A DNA stretch of 21,928 nucleotides. It comes from an uncultured Oscillibacter sp. GTDB lineage: Bacteria > Bacillota > Clostridia > Oscillospirales > Oscillospiraceae. The first letter of the stretch is position 1, and every line of letters begins with the position of its first letter. The stretch covers positions 1 through 21,928 of the forward strand of contig NZ_URDP01000031.1 of NCBI RefSeq assembly GCF_900546705.1, read 5' to 3'. The notes below the pieces were generated by a model that was given only the letters and a program-made list of their open reading frames with translations, was not told the origin of the DNA and did no database searches. A program made the translations under genes and the position numbers. Shown piece after piece: positions 5,278 through 12,137 of this stretch.

Positions 5278-6117
5278 ATGCAGATGGTGCTGCCCATCAG
5301 TGAGATGGAACAGGCGGCCCCCTACATGGACCGGCGGGTGCTGGAGCACATCGGGGACGGCCAGACGGAGGCCTTCGAGGGATTCGAGGAATCCGACCTG
5401 CTGGCCTTCGACTGGTACGATGTCCGCAGCGACCGGACGAAAGGCGCCCAGATGCTGCTGTACCTGGACCGGGAGAACCTGCTCATCTTCTGTGAGGACG
5501 ACGCGGCCCTGACCCGGGCACGGGACATCGTCTCGGAGCTGGAGGGGGCGGACAACCACCGCCTGCTCTACGGCTTTTTCCTCCGGCTGCTCCGGGGGGA
5601 CATGGACCACCTGGACCAGATGGAGGCCCGGATCGGCGACGGGGAAGACCGGCTCCTTGCCGGGGGGCTGACGGGGGAGTGCCTGGAGGAGATCGTGGTG
5701 TGGCGGCGGGAGCTGTTGCGGCTCAAGCGGTACTACGAGCAGCTGGACGCCATCTTCGACCAGCTTGCCGTCAACGACAACGGCCTTTTGGACCGGCAGA
5801 CCGTCCGCCGCTTTTCCAACCTGGGCAACCGGACGGAGCGGTTTTTGAACGGAGTGCAGAACCTGCGGGAGTCCGTGGCCCAGCTGCGGGAGGCGTACCA
5901 GTCCCAGCTGGCCATCCAGCAGAACGATTTGATGAAGGTATTCACCCTGGTGACGGTGATCTTCCTGCCGCTGACGCTGCTGGCCGGGTGGTACGGCATG
6001 AACTTTGTGGGTATGCCGGAGCTTCACTGGCGGTACGGCTACCCGGCGGTGACGGCGGCGGGGCTTTTGATCGCCGTGGGCCTGATCTGGTATTTCAAGC
6101 GGAAAAAGTGGCTGTAA
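5278..6117 (+). CDS. CorA-family divalent cation transporter
   Basis: A 279-aa member of the CorA/MIT superfamily, homopentameric channels for Mg2+ (or Co2+, Ni2+, Zn2+). Seen: an acidic N-terminal cytoplasmic domain, long helical segments rich in Leu/Glu/Arg (about residues 150-215) forming the gating stalk, then TM1 (about 222-239) ending in YGMNF with the selectivity signature GMN at 240-242, a short periplasmic loop (GMPELHW), and TM2 (about 254-272) followed by the basic tail KRKKWL. It is slightly shorter than typical CorA (about 315 aa) because the N-terminal domain is reduced. The site GAAAGGAAGG precedes the ATG. Last gene of the XRE unit; no terminator is obvious before the next promoter. 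Metal specificity cannot be told from sequence. Confidence 0.9.
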   Translation: MQMVLPISEMEQAAPYMDRRVLEHIGDGQTEAFEGFEESDLLAFDWYDVRSDRTKGAQMLLYLDRENLLIFCEDDAALTRARDIVSELEGADNHRLLYGFFLRLLRGDMDHLDQMEARIGDGEDRLLAGGLTGECLEEIVVWRRELLRLKRYYEQLDAIFDQLAVNDNGLLDRQTVRRFSNLGNRTERFLNGVQNLRESVAQLREAYQSQLAIQQNDLMKVFTLVTVIFLPLTLLAGWYGMNFVGMPELHWRYGYPAVTAAGLLIAVGLIWYFKRKKWL

Positions 6118-6121
6118 GGGG

Positions 6122-6150
6122 TTGCAATCCGCCGACGGACATGATATCCT
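6122..6150 (+). promoter_or_regulatory. Promoter of the TPP riboswitch-thiT unit
   Basis: -35 TTGCAA (6122-6127), 17-nt spacer, -10 TATCCT (6145-6150). The start would fall about 15 nt before the aptamer. Confidence 0.6.
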
Positions 6151-6170
6151 GACCCTGCCAATTTCATAGA

Positions 6171-6268
6171 TTGTGAGCTGGGGAGCTTGTTGAACAGGCT
6201 GAGAGGAAGCATTTGGCTTCGACCCGTGGACCTGACGCGGATAATGCCGCCGTAGGGAGTCGTCACGA
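6171..6268 (+). ncRNA. TPP riboswitch (THI element)
   Basis: Hallmarks in order: GGGGAGC (6180-6186), CTGAGAGG (6199-6206), GACCC (6221-6225), ACCTGA (6230-6235), GGATAATGCC (6239-6248) and GTAGGGA (6252-6258). GTGA (6173-6176) and TCAC (6263-6266) can close P1. It precedes thiT, so thiamine pyrophosphate should repress thiamine uptake. Confidence 0.96.
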
Positions 6269-6287
6269 TGGGCTTTTCTGCCGTGTG

Positions 6288-6317
6288 CGCCCCTCCGGTC
6301 CGGAGGGGCGTTTTTTT
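6288..6317 (+). terminator. Riboswitch-controlled terminator before thiT
   Basis: CGCCCCTCCG (6288-6297) pairs with CGGAGGGGCG (6301-6310), followed by seven T. It lies between the TPP aptamer and the thiT ribosome site, so it is the likely OFF structure of the switch. Confidence 0.88.
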
Positions 6318-6356
6318 GCGCAGCCGCTCATGATCGCAAAAAAAGGAGGAAACGAA

Positions 6357-7019
6357 ATGCATTGGCTGGTAAATGGAGAGGGCGGTCTGACAGCCGCCGG
6401 GTACGCGGTGAGCGTGGGCGTTGTGGCGGTGTGCCTGCTGGGGGCGTTTTTCCTGGCAGGGCGGGTGTCGGGAAAACGGGGGCTGGGCGCCAGGCAGCTG
6501 GCGTACTGCGCCATGGCGCTGGCCCTGAGCTTCGTCACGTCCTACATCAAGCCCATTGAGATGCCCTACGGCGGATCGGTGACGCTCATGAGCATGCTCT
6601 TTATTGTGCTGGTGGCCAACTGGTACGGGGTCAGGACCGGCGTTCTGGTGGGCTTTGCCTACGGACTGCTGCAATTTTTGCAGGAGCCCTACGTGCTCAG
6701 TCTGTTCCAGGTGTGCTGTGACTATGTGTTCGCCTTTGCGGCGCTGGGCCTGGCGGGCTTCTTCCGCAATCGGAAAAACGGCCTTGTGTGGGGCTACATC
6801 GTGGCGGTGCTGGCCCGGGGCGCGTTCCACTCCCTGGGCGGCTATCTCTACTGGATGGACTACATGCCCGCCAACTTCCCCCAGTCCCTCAAGGCCCTCT
6901 ACCCCATCATCTACAATTACAGCTACCTGCTGGCCGAGGGAGTGCTGACGGTGATCGTCATCCGGGTCCCGGCGGTGGCAAAGGCCCTGGAGCGGGTGAA
7001 GAAAAGCGCAGTGCGATAA
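6357..7019 (+). CDS. thiT: Thiamine ECF transporter substrate-binding component
   Basis: A 220-aa polytopic membrane S-component that binds thiamine for the ECF complex. Seen: hydrophobic helices at about 13-37, 48-64, 75-90, 94-108, 118-136, 145-165 and 186-206, with conserved blocks EMPYGGSVTLMSMLFI (68-83), QFLQEPYVLSLFQ (106-118), ARGAFHSLGG (153-162) and YNYSYLLAE (186-194). Glu110, His158 and the Tyr/Asn cluster are plausible thiamine ligands by analogy with characterised ThiT (inference). The TPP riboswitch upstream confirms the substrate class. The start at ATG 6357 has AAAGGAGG upstream; an open frame extends upstream through the riboswitch but is not coding. About 30 residues longer than typical ThiT because of an extra N-terminal helix. 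EcfA, EcfA' and EcfT are not in the window. Confidence 0.93.
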   Translation: MHWLVNGEGGLTAAGYAVSVGVVAVCLLGAFFLAGRVSGKRGLGARQLAYCAMALALSFVTSYIKPIEMPYGGSVTLMSMLFIVLVANWYGVRTGVLVGFAYGLLQFLQEPYVLSLFQVCCDYVFAFAALGLAGFFRNRKNGLVWGYIVAVLARGAFHSLGGYLYWMDYMPANFPQSLKALYPIIYNYSYLLAEGVLTVIVIRVPAVAKALERVKKSAVR

Positions 7020-7020
7020 A

Positions 7021-7054
7021 AAAACGGACGCGGAATTTCCGCGTCCGTTTTTTT
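7021..7054. terminator. Bidirectional terminator between thiT and the feo operon
   Basis: AAAACGGACGCGG (7021-7033), loop AATTT, CCGCGTCCG then TTTTTTT (to 7054). On the minus strand the arm is followed by TTTTTTTATCG, so it serves both convergent units. Confidence 0.88.
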
Positions 7055-7182
7055 CACTTTTTCCGGTGGGCACAGCCGCTGCAGCTTTCGCAGCAGCCTC
7101 CGCAGCCGCCCTTGGAGCGGAAGGAGGCCCGCAGCGCCAGCACCAGCCATACGCCAAGGCCTGCGAGAATGAGAAGTTCCAT
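7054..7182 (-). CDS. FeoB-associated Cys-rich membrane protein
   Basis: A 42-aa protein with one N-terminal hydrophobic helix (residues 2-18) and a Cys/Gly-rich tail GGCGGCCESCSGCAHRKK (25-42) containing five Cys. This matches the small FeoB-associated Cys-rich family found downstream of feoB in many anaerobes; it is thought to assist ferrous iron transport or metal delivery, but its mechanism is unproven. The start ATG (7180-7182) has AGGAGGG six nt upstream and follows the feoB stop by 12 nt. Its TGA overlaps the end of the bidirectional terminator's T-run. Confidence 0.85.
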   Translation of the reverse strand: MELLILAGLGVWLVLALRASFRSKGGCGGCCESCSGCAHRKK

Positions 7183-7194
7183 AAAAGCCCTCCT

Positions 7195-9201
7195 TTATGC
7201 GATCAGCAGCACAATGTGGTATACCACAAACGCGGCCACCCAGGCGACCACGCACTGGCCCAGGGCAACGCCGGCGGCTTTCCAGCCGGAGCGCAGCTCC
7301 CGCTTGACGGCGGAGATGGCGGCCACGCAGGGCGTGTAGAGCAGGGTGAACACCAGGAAACTGACGGCGGTGACCGTGGAGAAGAGGCTGCCCAGTGCGG
7401 CCACGGACACGTCGGTACCGGCACCGGTGAGGATGCCCAGGGTGGAGATGACGGACTCCTTGGCGATAAAGCCGGTAATCAGGGCCGTGGAGACACGCCA
7501 GTCACCAAAGCCCAGCGGGGCGAACACGGGGGCGATCCAGGCGCCCACGGTGGCAAGCAGGCTGTCGGAGCTGTCGGCCACCAGGTTCATGCGGGTGTCG
7601 AAGGTCTGGAGGAACCAGACGATGATGGTGGCCACGAAGATGATGGTGAACGCCCGGGTCAAAAAGTCCTTGGCCTTGTCCCAGCACAGCTGGAACACGC
7701 TCTTGCCGGAGGGGAAGCGGTAGTTGGGCAGCTCCATGACGAAAGGCACGGGGTTGCCCCGGAAAGCGGTGGCGCCCAGCACCTTGGCGGCAATGATGCC
7801 CACCAGGATGCCGGTCAGGTACAGCCCCAGCATCACCAGCGCCGCGTGGCCGGGGAAGAAGGCCGCGGCAAACACGCTGTAAATGGGGATCTTGGCCGAG
7901 CAGCTCATAAAGGGGGTCAGCAGAATGGTCATGCGCCGGTCCCGCTCGGAGGCCAGGGTACGGGTGGCCATGATGGCGGGCACGGAGCAGCCGAAGCCCA
8001 CCAGCAGCGGCACGATGCTCCGGCCGGACAGGCCGATCTTGCGCAGCAGCTGGTCCATGACGAAGGCCACCCGGGCCATGTAGCCGGTGTCCTCCAGAAT
8101 GGAGAGGAAGAAGAACAGCACCACGATGATGGGCAAAAAGCTCAGCACGCTGCCCACGCCGGCGAACACACCGTCCACCACCAGGCTCTGGACCACCGGG
8201 TTGAGGCCGTAGGCGGTGAGCCCCGCGTCCACGGCGGCGGTGAGACGGTCGATGCCTGCGGCCAGCAGGTCCGAGAGGAAGGCACCGATGACGTTGAAGG
8301 TCAGATAGAAAATGGCCAGCATGATGCCGAAGAACAGCGGCAGCGCCAGATACTTGTTGGTGACGATGCGGTCGATGGCCTCGCTGCGCTCCCGCTCCCG
8401 GGAGGCGTGGCACTTGACCACCGTCTTGCTGCACACGCCCTCGATGAAGTCGTAGCGCATGTCCGCCAGGGCGGCGTTGCGGTCCATGCCGTGCTCCGTC
8501 TCCATCTCCTGGACGCTGTGCTCGATGAGTTCCAGCTCGTTCTGGTCCAGCTCCAGGCGGGACTCGATATCCTCGTCCCCCTCAATGAGCTTGGTGGCGG
8601 CAAAGCGCACAGGCAGTCCCGCGGCCTGGGCGTGGTCTTCAATCTGGTGGATGACCGCGTGGATGCAGCGGTGGACGGGGCCGGGGGAGCAGAAGTCATA
8701 CACGGCGGGATAGACCCGGTTTTTCGCCGTCAGCACGGCGATCTTCACCAGCTCGTCCACGCCCTCGTTCTTGGCGGCGGAGATGGGCACCACGGGGATG
8801 CCCAGGGCCTTGGACATGCCGTGGATGTCGATGGTGCCGCCGCCGCTGGACACCTCGTCCATCATGTTCAGTGCCAGCACCATGGGAATCTGCATCTCCA
8901 TGAGCTGCAGCGTCAGGTACAGGTTGCGCTCGATGTTGGTGGCGTCCACGATGTTGATGATGCCGTCGGGCTTCTGGTTGATGATGAAGTCCCGGGTGAC
9001 GATCTCCTCGGGTGTGTAGGGCCGGATGGAGTAAATGCCCGGCAGGTCCACCACCGTGCAGTCTTTCTCGCCCCGGATGGTGCCGGACTTCTGATCCACA
9101 GTGACGCCGGGGAAGTTGCCCACGTGCTGGTTGGAGCCGGTGAGCTGATTGAAGAGGGTGGTTTTGCCGCAGTTTTGGTTGCCGGCCAGCGCGAAGATCA
9201 T
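7195..9201 (-). CDS. feoB: Ferrous iron transporter B
   Basis: A 668-aa inner-membrane Fe2+ permease with an N-terminal GTPase-like domain. Seen: P-loop GNQNCGKT (residues 7-14), the G2 region GVTVDQ (32-37), G3 DLPG (52-55), G4 NMMD (112-115), a G5-like SAAK (about 139-142), then a helical insertion region (about 160-270) and two Gate-type membrane blocks (about 285-660) with SVPAIMATRT and the mirrored second gate. Length is typical for Clostridia and shorter than E. coli FeoB (773 aa). Its ATG overlaps the feoA stop (ATGA, 9198-9201), so the two are coupled. Downstream is the small Cys-rich partner. Expression should follow the feoA promoter and operator-like dyad. Confidence 0.97.
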   Translation of the reverse strand: MIFALAGNQNCGKTTLFNQLTGSNQHVGNFPGVTVDQKSGTIRGEKDCTVVDLPGIYSIRPYTPEEIVTRDFIINQKPDGIINIVDATNIERNLYLTLQLMEMQIPMVLALNMMDEVSSGGGTIDIHGMSKALGIPVVPISAAKNEGVDELVKIAVLTAKNRVYPAVYDFCSPGPVHRCIHAVIHQIEDHAQAAGLPVRFAATKLIEGDEDIESRLELDQNELELIEHSVQEMETEHGMDRNAALADMRYDFIEGVCSKTVVKCHASRERERSEAIDRIVTNKYLALPLFFGIMLAIFYLTFNVIGAFLSDLLAAGIDRLTAAVDAGLTAYGLNPVVQSLVVDGVFAGVGSVLSFLPIIVVLFFFLSILEDTGYMARVAFVMDQLLRKIGLSGRSIVPLLVGFGCSVPAIMATRTLASERDRRMTILLTPFMSCSAKIPIYSVFAAAFFPGHAALVMLGLYLTGILVGIIAAKVLGATAFRGNPVPFVMELPNYRFPSGKSVFQLCWDKAKDFLTRAFTIIFVATIIVWFLQTFDTRMNLVADSSDSLLATVGAWIAPVFAPLGFGDWRVSTALITGFIAKESVISTLGILTGAGTDVSVAALGSLFSTVTAVSFLVFTLLYTPCVAAISAVKRELRSGWKAAGVALGQCVVAWVAAFVVYHIVLLIA

Positions 9202-9428
9202 TTGGCCTTCACCTCCACCTCGATGTTGCGGGCGTCCTCCTTGCGCAGCGACAGGGAATACCCCCGCACCCGCAGCTCGATGGGGTCGCCCAGGGGGGCG
9301 ATCTTCTCCACCCGGACGGTGGTCTTGGGGATCAGCCCCATATCCAAAAGATGCAGCCGCAGCGCGCCGGCGCCGCCCACGGCGGTGATGACAGCCTCCT
9401 GGCCCAGAGGCAGCAGATCCAAGGTCAT
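9198..9428 (-). CDS. feoA: Ferrous iron transport protein A
   Basis: A 76-aa SH3-like cytoplasmic protein that works with FeoB. Seen: MTLDLLPLGQEAVI at the start, LHLLDMGLIPKTTVRV (residues 25-40), the GDPIELRVRGYSLSLRKEDA block (47-66), and a basic C-terminus. The LLDMGLIPGT-like element is the FeoA signature, here with K in place of G. The start has AGGAGG six to seven nt upstream (minus strand AGGAGGACTTTTTATG). First gene of the feo operon; only one feoA copy is present, whereas some Clostridia have two. Confidence 0.95.
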   Translation of the reverse strand: MTLDLLPLGQEAVITAVGGAGALRLHLLDMGLIPKTTVRVEKIAPLGDPIELRVRGYSLSLRKEDARNIEVEVKAK

Positions 9429-9446
9429 AAAAAGTCCTCCTAAAAG

Positions 9447-9499
9447 GTTAGCTTGTTCTAACTATGGAAAAGTGTATCACGGCAAAACGATTACGTCAA
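9447..9499 (-). promoter_or_regulatory. feoAB promoter with operator-like dyad at the start site
   Basis: Minus strand -35 TTGACG (9494-9499), 17-nt spacer, -10 TACACT (9471-9476). Immediately downstream, at the expected start, is the dyad GTTAGAACAAGCTAAC (9447-9462; arms GTTAG/CTAAC). Its arms resemble half-sites of DtxR/IdeR-type metal repressors (TTAGG/GCTAACC). The position suits iron-dependent repression; the regulator is inferred, not shown. Confidence 0.65.
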
Positions 9500-9583
9500 A
9501 CAGAAAAGCGCAGAAATTTCCACAGACTTTTTTCGCCAAATTGTGAATGTCAGCAAATGGCGCTCCTTCGGGCGGAATCCGCC

Positions 9584-9612
9584 TTGCGGCGGGGAGGCGG
9601 AAATGATATACT
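9584..9612 (+). promoter_or_regulatory. Promoter of the VOC gene
   Basis: -35 TTGCGG (9584-9589), 17-nt spacer, -10 TATACT (9607-9612), then GGGAGGTGATCGC before the ATG, giving a very short leader. The stretch 9500-9583 between this and the feo promoter shows nothing else. Confidence 0.6.
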
Positions 9613-9629
9613 GACCGGGAGGTGATCGC

Positions 9630-9995
9630 ATGTTTTCATTCAATCATTTTAATTTCAACGTCTCCGATCTGGACAAGTCCCTGGCCTTCTACCGGGAGGC
9701 CCTGGGCCTCACAGAGGTGCGCCGCACCACGGCGGAGGACGGCAGCTTTACCATCGTGTTTTTGGGGGACGGCAAGACGGACTTTCGCCTGGAGCTGACG
9801 GCTCTGCGGGATCATCCCCAGAAGTACGATCTGGGCGAGTGTGAGTTCCACCTGGCCGTCACCACGCCGGACTATGATGCCGCCCACGAAACCCACAAGG
9901 CCATGGGCTGTGTGTGCTATGAAAACCCCGCCATGGGCATCTACTTCATCTCCGATCCGGACGGATACTGGATCGAGATCGTGCCCGAAAGATGA
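9630..9995 (+). CDS. VOC-family (glyoxalase I-like) metalloenzyme
   Basis: A 121-aa vicinal-oxygen-chelate protein with two beta-alpha-beta-beta-beta modules. The four metal ligands of glyoxalase I-type enzymes can be placed: His6 (NHFNFNV), Glu55 (FRLELT), His74 (EFHLAV) and Glu116 (YWIEIVPE), matching the H/E/H/E arrangement. The signature YFISDPDGYWIEI near the C-terminus is typical of lactoylglutathione lyase-like proteins. Since Clostridia often lack glutathione, the substrate may be another thiol adduct; the true reaction is not deducible. The start has GGGAGGTG seven nt upstream. It is a single-gene unit ended by a strong bidirectional terminator. Confidence 0.85.
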   Translation: MFSFNHFNFNVSDLDKSLAFYREALGLTEVRRTTAEDGSFTIVFLGDGKTDFRLELTALRDHPQKYDLGECEFHLAVTTPDYDAAHETHKAMGCVCYENPAMGIYFISDPDGYWIEIVPER

Positions 9996-10002
9996 GACGT
10001 GC

Positions 10003-10042
10003 AAAAGAAAAAGCAGAGGACTTTCGTCCTCTGCTTTTTTTT
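10003..10042. terminator. Bidirectional terminator between the VOC gene and lysA
   Basis: GCAGAGGAC (10013-10021), loop TTTC, GTCCTCTGC (10026-10034), flanked by an A-run (interrupted by one G) on the left and eight T on the right. It serves the VOC gene (plus) and lysA (minus). Confidence 0.9.
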
Positions 10043-11297
10043 ACCAGATCACCGTGGCGAAGTAGTCGTCCGGCGTCTCCGCCCGGCGGATCAGCTCCAC
10101 GGAGCCGTCCTGGCGCAGCAGCAGCTCCGCCGAGCGAAGCTTGCCGTTGTAGTTGTAGCCCATGGAGCGGCCGTGGGCACCGGTGTCGTGGATGACCAGC
10201 AGGTCACCCATGTTGATCTTGGGCAGCATCCGGTCCACGGCGAACTTGTCGTTGTTTTCGCAAAGGCTCCCCACCACGTCGTACTTGTGGTCGCAGGGGG
10301 CATCCTCCTTGCCGGAGACGGTGATGTGGTGGTAGGCGCCGTACATGGCCGGGCGCATCAGGTCGCAGGCGCAGGCGTCCACACCGATATACTCCTTGTA
10401 GATGTGCTTTTCCCGTACGGCCCGGGTGATGAGGTGGCCGTAGGGAGCCAGCATGAACCGGCCCAGCTCCGTGTAGATGGCCACGTCGTCCATGCCGGCG
10501 GGCGTCAGGATCTCCTCATAGGCCTCCCGCACGCCCTCGCCGATGGCGGCGATGTCGTTTTCCGGCTGCTCGGGCCGGTAGGGCACGCCCACGCCGCCGG
10601 AGAGGTTGATGAAGGTGATGTGGACGCCGGTCTCCTCCCGCAGCTCCACCGCCAGGCGGAACAGAATCCGGGCCAGGGCGGGATAGTAGTCGTTGGAGAG
10701 GGTGTTGGAGGCCAGGAAGGCGTGGATGCCGAACTCCCGGGCGCCCAGCTGGGCAAGGCGGGTGAAGGCCTGGGCGATCTGGGCACGGGTCATGCCGTAC
10801 TTGGCGTCGCCGGGGTTGTCCATCACCTGGAAGCCCTCCCGGGTCTGGGCCAGGGTGAACACACCGCCGGGATTGAAGCGGCAGCAGATCTTCTCGGGCA
10901 CCTGCCCCACGGCGCCGGCCAGGGCATCCACCAGCGTCAGGTCGTCCAGGTTGATGACGGCGCCCAGCTCCCGGGCCAGGCGGAATTCCGCGTCGGAGGT
11001 GTTGTTGGAGGAGAACATGATCTCCTCGCCGGTGATGCCGCAGCGCTGGGCGAGCATCAGCTCCGTCAGGGAGGAGCAGTCACAGCCGCAGCCCTCTTCA
11101 TGGAGCAGCTTGAGGATGGCGGGCGTGGGGGTGGCCTTCACGGCGAAGTACTCCCGGAAGCCGGGGTTCCAGGAAAAGGCTGCCTTCAGCCGCCGGGCGT
11201 TTGCCCGGATACCAGCCTCATCGTAAATATGGAAAGGCGTGGGATAGCGCGCCGTGATGGCGTCCAGCTGCGCCTTGGTGACAAATGGTGTTTTCAT
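10041..11297 (-). CDS. lysA: Diaminopimelate decarboxylase
   Basis: A 418-aa fold-type III PLP enzyme that decarboxylates meso-diaminopimelate to L-lysine, the last step of lysine synthesis. Seen: PLP-binding Lys54 in EYFAVKATP, the glycine-rich phosphate-binding element NLSGGVGVPYRPEQ after the barrel His-containing GIHAFLASNTLSNDYY, and the active-site Cys346 in GSLCENNDKFA, which comes from the partner subunit in the dimer. TELGRFMLAPYG and the C-terminal MGYNYNG are also typical. The start at ATG 11295-11297 gives MKTPFVTKAQL; a longer open frame upstream is not coding because it runs across the promoter. The ribosome site is GCGAGGTCC, modest. A single-gene unit with a strong promoter. 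Confidence 0.95.
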   Translation of the reverse strand: MKTPFVTKAQLDAITARYPTPFHIYDEAGIRANARRLKAAFSWNPGFREYFAVKATPTPAILKLLHEEGCGCDCSSLTELMLAQRCGITGEEIMFSSNNTSDAEFRLARELGAVINLDDLTLVDALAGAVGQVPEKICCRFNPGGVFTLAQTREGFQVMDNPGDAKYGMTRAQIAQAFTRLAQLGAREFGIHAFLASNTLSNDYYPALARILFRLAVELREETGVHITFINLSGGVGVPYRPEQPENDIAAIGEGVREAYEEILTPAGMDDVAIYTELGRFMLAPYGHLITRAVREKHIYKEYIGVDACACDLMRPAMYGAYHHITVSGKEDAPCDHKYDVVGSLCENNDKFAVDRMLPKINMGDLLVIHDTGAHGRSMGYNYNGKLRSAELLLRQDGSVELIRRAETPDDYFATVIW

Positions 11298-11324
11298 GGT
11301 CAGGACCTCGCTTTTTCTGTAAAC

Positions 11325-11340
11325 CGCCCGAACCCGGGCG
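11325..11340 (-). promoter_or_regulatory. Leader hairpin of lysA
   Basis: CGCCCG-AACC-CGGGCG gives a 6-bp stem in the lysA leader, between promoter and start codon. It is followed on the minus strand by GTTTACAG, which is not a terminator T-run. No lysine riboswitch (L-box) fits in the short leader. Confidence 0.35.
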
Positions 11341-11352
11341 AGAATATGCCCT

Positions 11353-11381
11353 ATTGTATGTTGAGGCGTGGGTGCTGTCAA
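11353..11381 (-). promoter_or_regulatory. lysA promoter
   Basis: Minus strand consensus -35 TTGACA (11376-11381), 17-nt spacer, -10 TACAAT (11353-11358). Confidence 0.85.
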
Positions 11382-11444
11382 GGAATTTTCTGCATTCGGT
11401 GGCGTTTCCGGGGCCAAAGCGATATTCTTTTGAAAAAATAGCCC

Positions 11445-11473
11445 TTGTTTTTCAGGAAACCGGGCATTACAAT
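11445..11473 (+). promoter_or_regulatory. Promoter of the yedF cassette
   Basis: -35 TTGTTT (11445-11450), 17-nt spacer, -10 TACAAT (11468-11473). Together with the lysA promoter it accounts for the divergent region 11298-11513. Confidence 0.7.
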
Positions 11474-11513
11474 AAAGCCAACAATACGCCGAAGGCGGGA
11501 AAGAGGGAGAACA

Positions 11514-12137
11514 ATGGCAGATGTTTTGGTAAACGCGGTAGGGGAACAGTGCCCCATTCCGGTGGTGAAGGCCACCCAGGCTCTGCGGGCCATGACCGAG
11601 CCGGGTACGCTGGAAGTATTGGTGGACAATGAGATCGCTGTGCAGAATCTCCAGCGGTGCGCCGCGGGCCACCACCTGGCCTCCGCGGTGGAACAGCGGG
11701 GAGAAAAGCTTTTTGCTGTGACCATGACCGTCACGGAGCCTATGGGGGACGCGCCGGTGGAGGAGATCCAGTGCGCCGACTGCGCCCCGGCGGGCCAGTC
11801 CGGCGGTGTGGTGGTGGCCGTGGGAACGGACGTCATGGGCCAGGGTAGCGACGAACTGGGCAAGACGCTCATGAAGGGCTTTTTGTTCGCTCTGGGACAG
11901 CTGCCCCAGCTGCCCGAGACGGTGCTCTTTTATAACGGCGGCGCCCGCCTTACCGTGGAGGGCTCCGACTCCCTGGAGGACCTGCGGGCGCTGGAGGAGC
12001 GGGGCGTGGAGATCCTCACCTGCGGCACCTGCCTCAATTACTACGGCTTGACGGAAAAGCTCTCCGTGGGCTCTGTCACCAATATGTACGCCATCGCCGA
12101 GAAGCTGGCGGGAGCGGGAAAGGTCATCCGGCCATGA
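11514..12137 (+). CDS. yedF: YedF: SirA/TusA-DsrE-like sulfurtransferase-type protein of selenium metabolism
   Basis: A 207-aa two-domain protein. Residues 1-75 are a TusA/SirA-like domain with the CPIP active-site motif at 13-16 (Cys13). A linker carries C87-x2-C90. Residues 97-207 are a DsrE/F-like domain with VVAVGTDVMGQGSDELG and CGTC at 170-173. This architecture is the selenium-metabolism YedF family, proposed to carry activated selenium or sulfur as a persulfide/perselenide. The start at ATG 11514 has AGAGGGAGA upstream; an in-frame ATG at 11445 overlaps the -35. It overlaps the next gene (a class V desulfurase) by ATGA. The desulfurase would load the Cys of this protein (inference from family roles). 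Confidence 0.92.
   Translation: MADVLVNAVGEQCPIPVVKATQALRAMTEPGTLEVLVDNEIAVQNLQRCAAGHHLASAVEQRGEKLFAVTMTVTEPMGDAPVEEIQCADCAPAGQSGGVVVAVGTDVMGQGSDELGKTLMKGFLFALGQLPQLPETVLFYNGGARLTVEGSDSLEDLRALEERGVEILTCGTCLNYYGLTEKLSVGSVTNMYAIAEKLAGAGKVIRP

Noticed and set aside
4753..6027. A 424-codon minus-strand frame opposite the CorA-family gene
   Set aside because: Shadow frame with Gln/His-rich composition, crossing two real genes and their ribosome sites.
7066..9546. An 826-codon open frame on the plus strand antisense to feoB/feoA
   Set aside because: It is rich in His, Gly, Gln and Asp, has no ribosome site and runs exactly opposite highly conserved feoB motifs. It is a GC-rich third-position shadow.
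11298..11352. Lysine riboswitch before lysA
   Set aside because: The leader is only about 50 nt after the promoter, and the single 6-bp hairpin there is far too small for an L-box.
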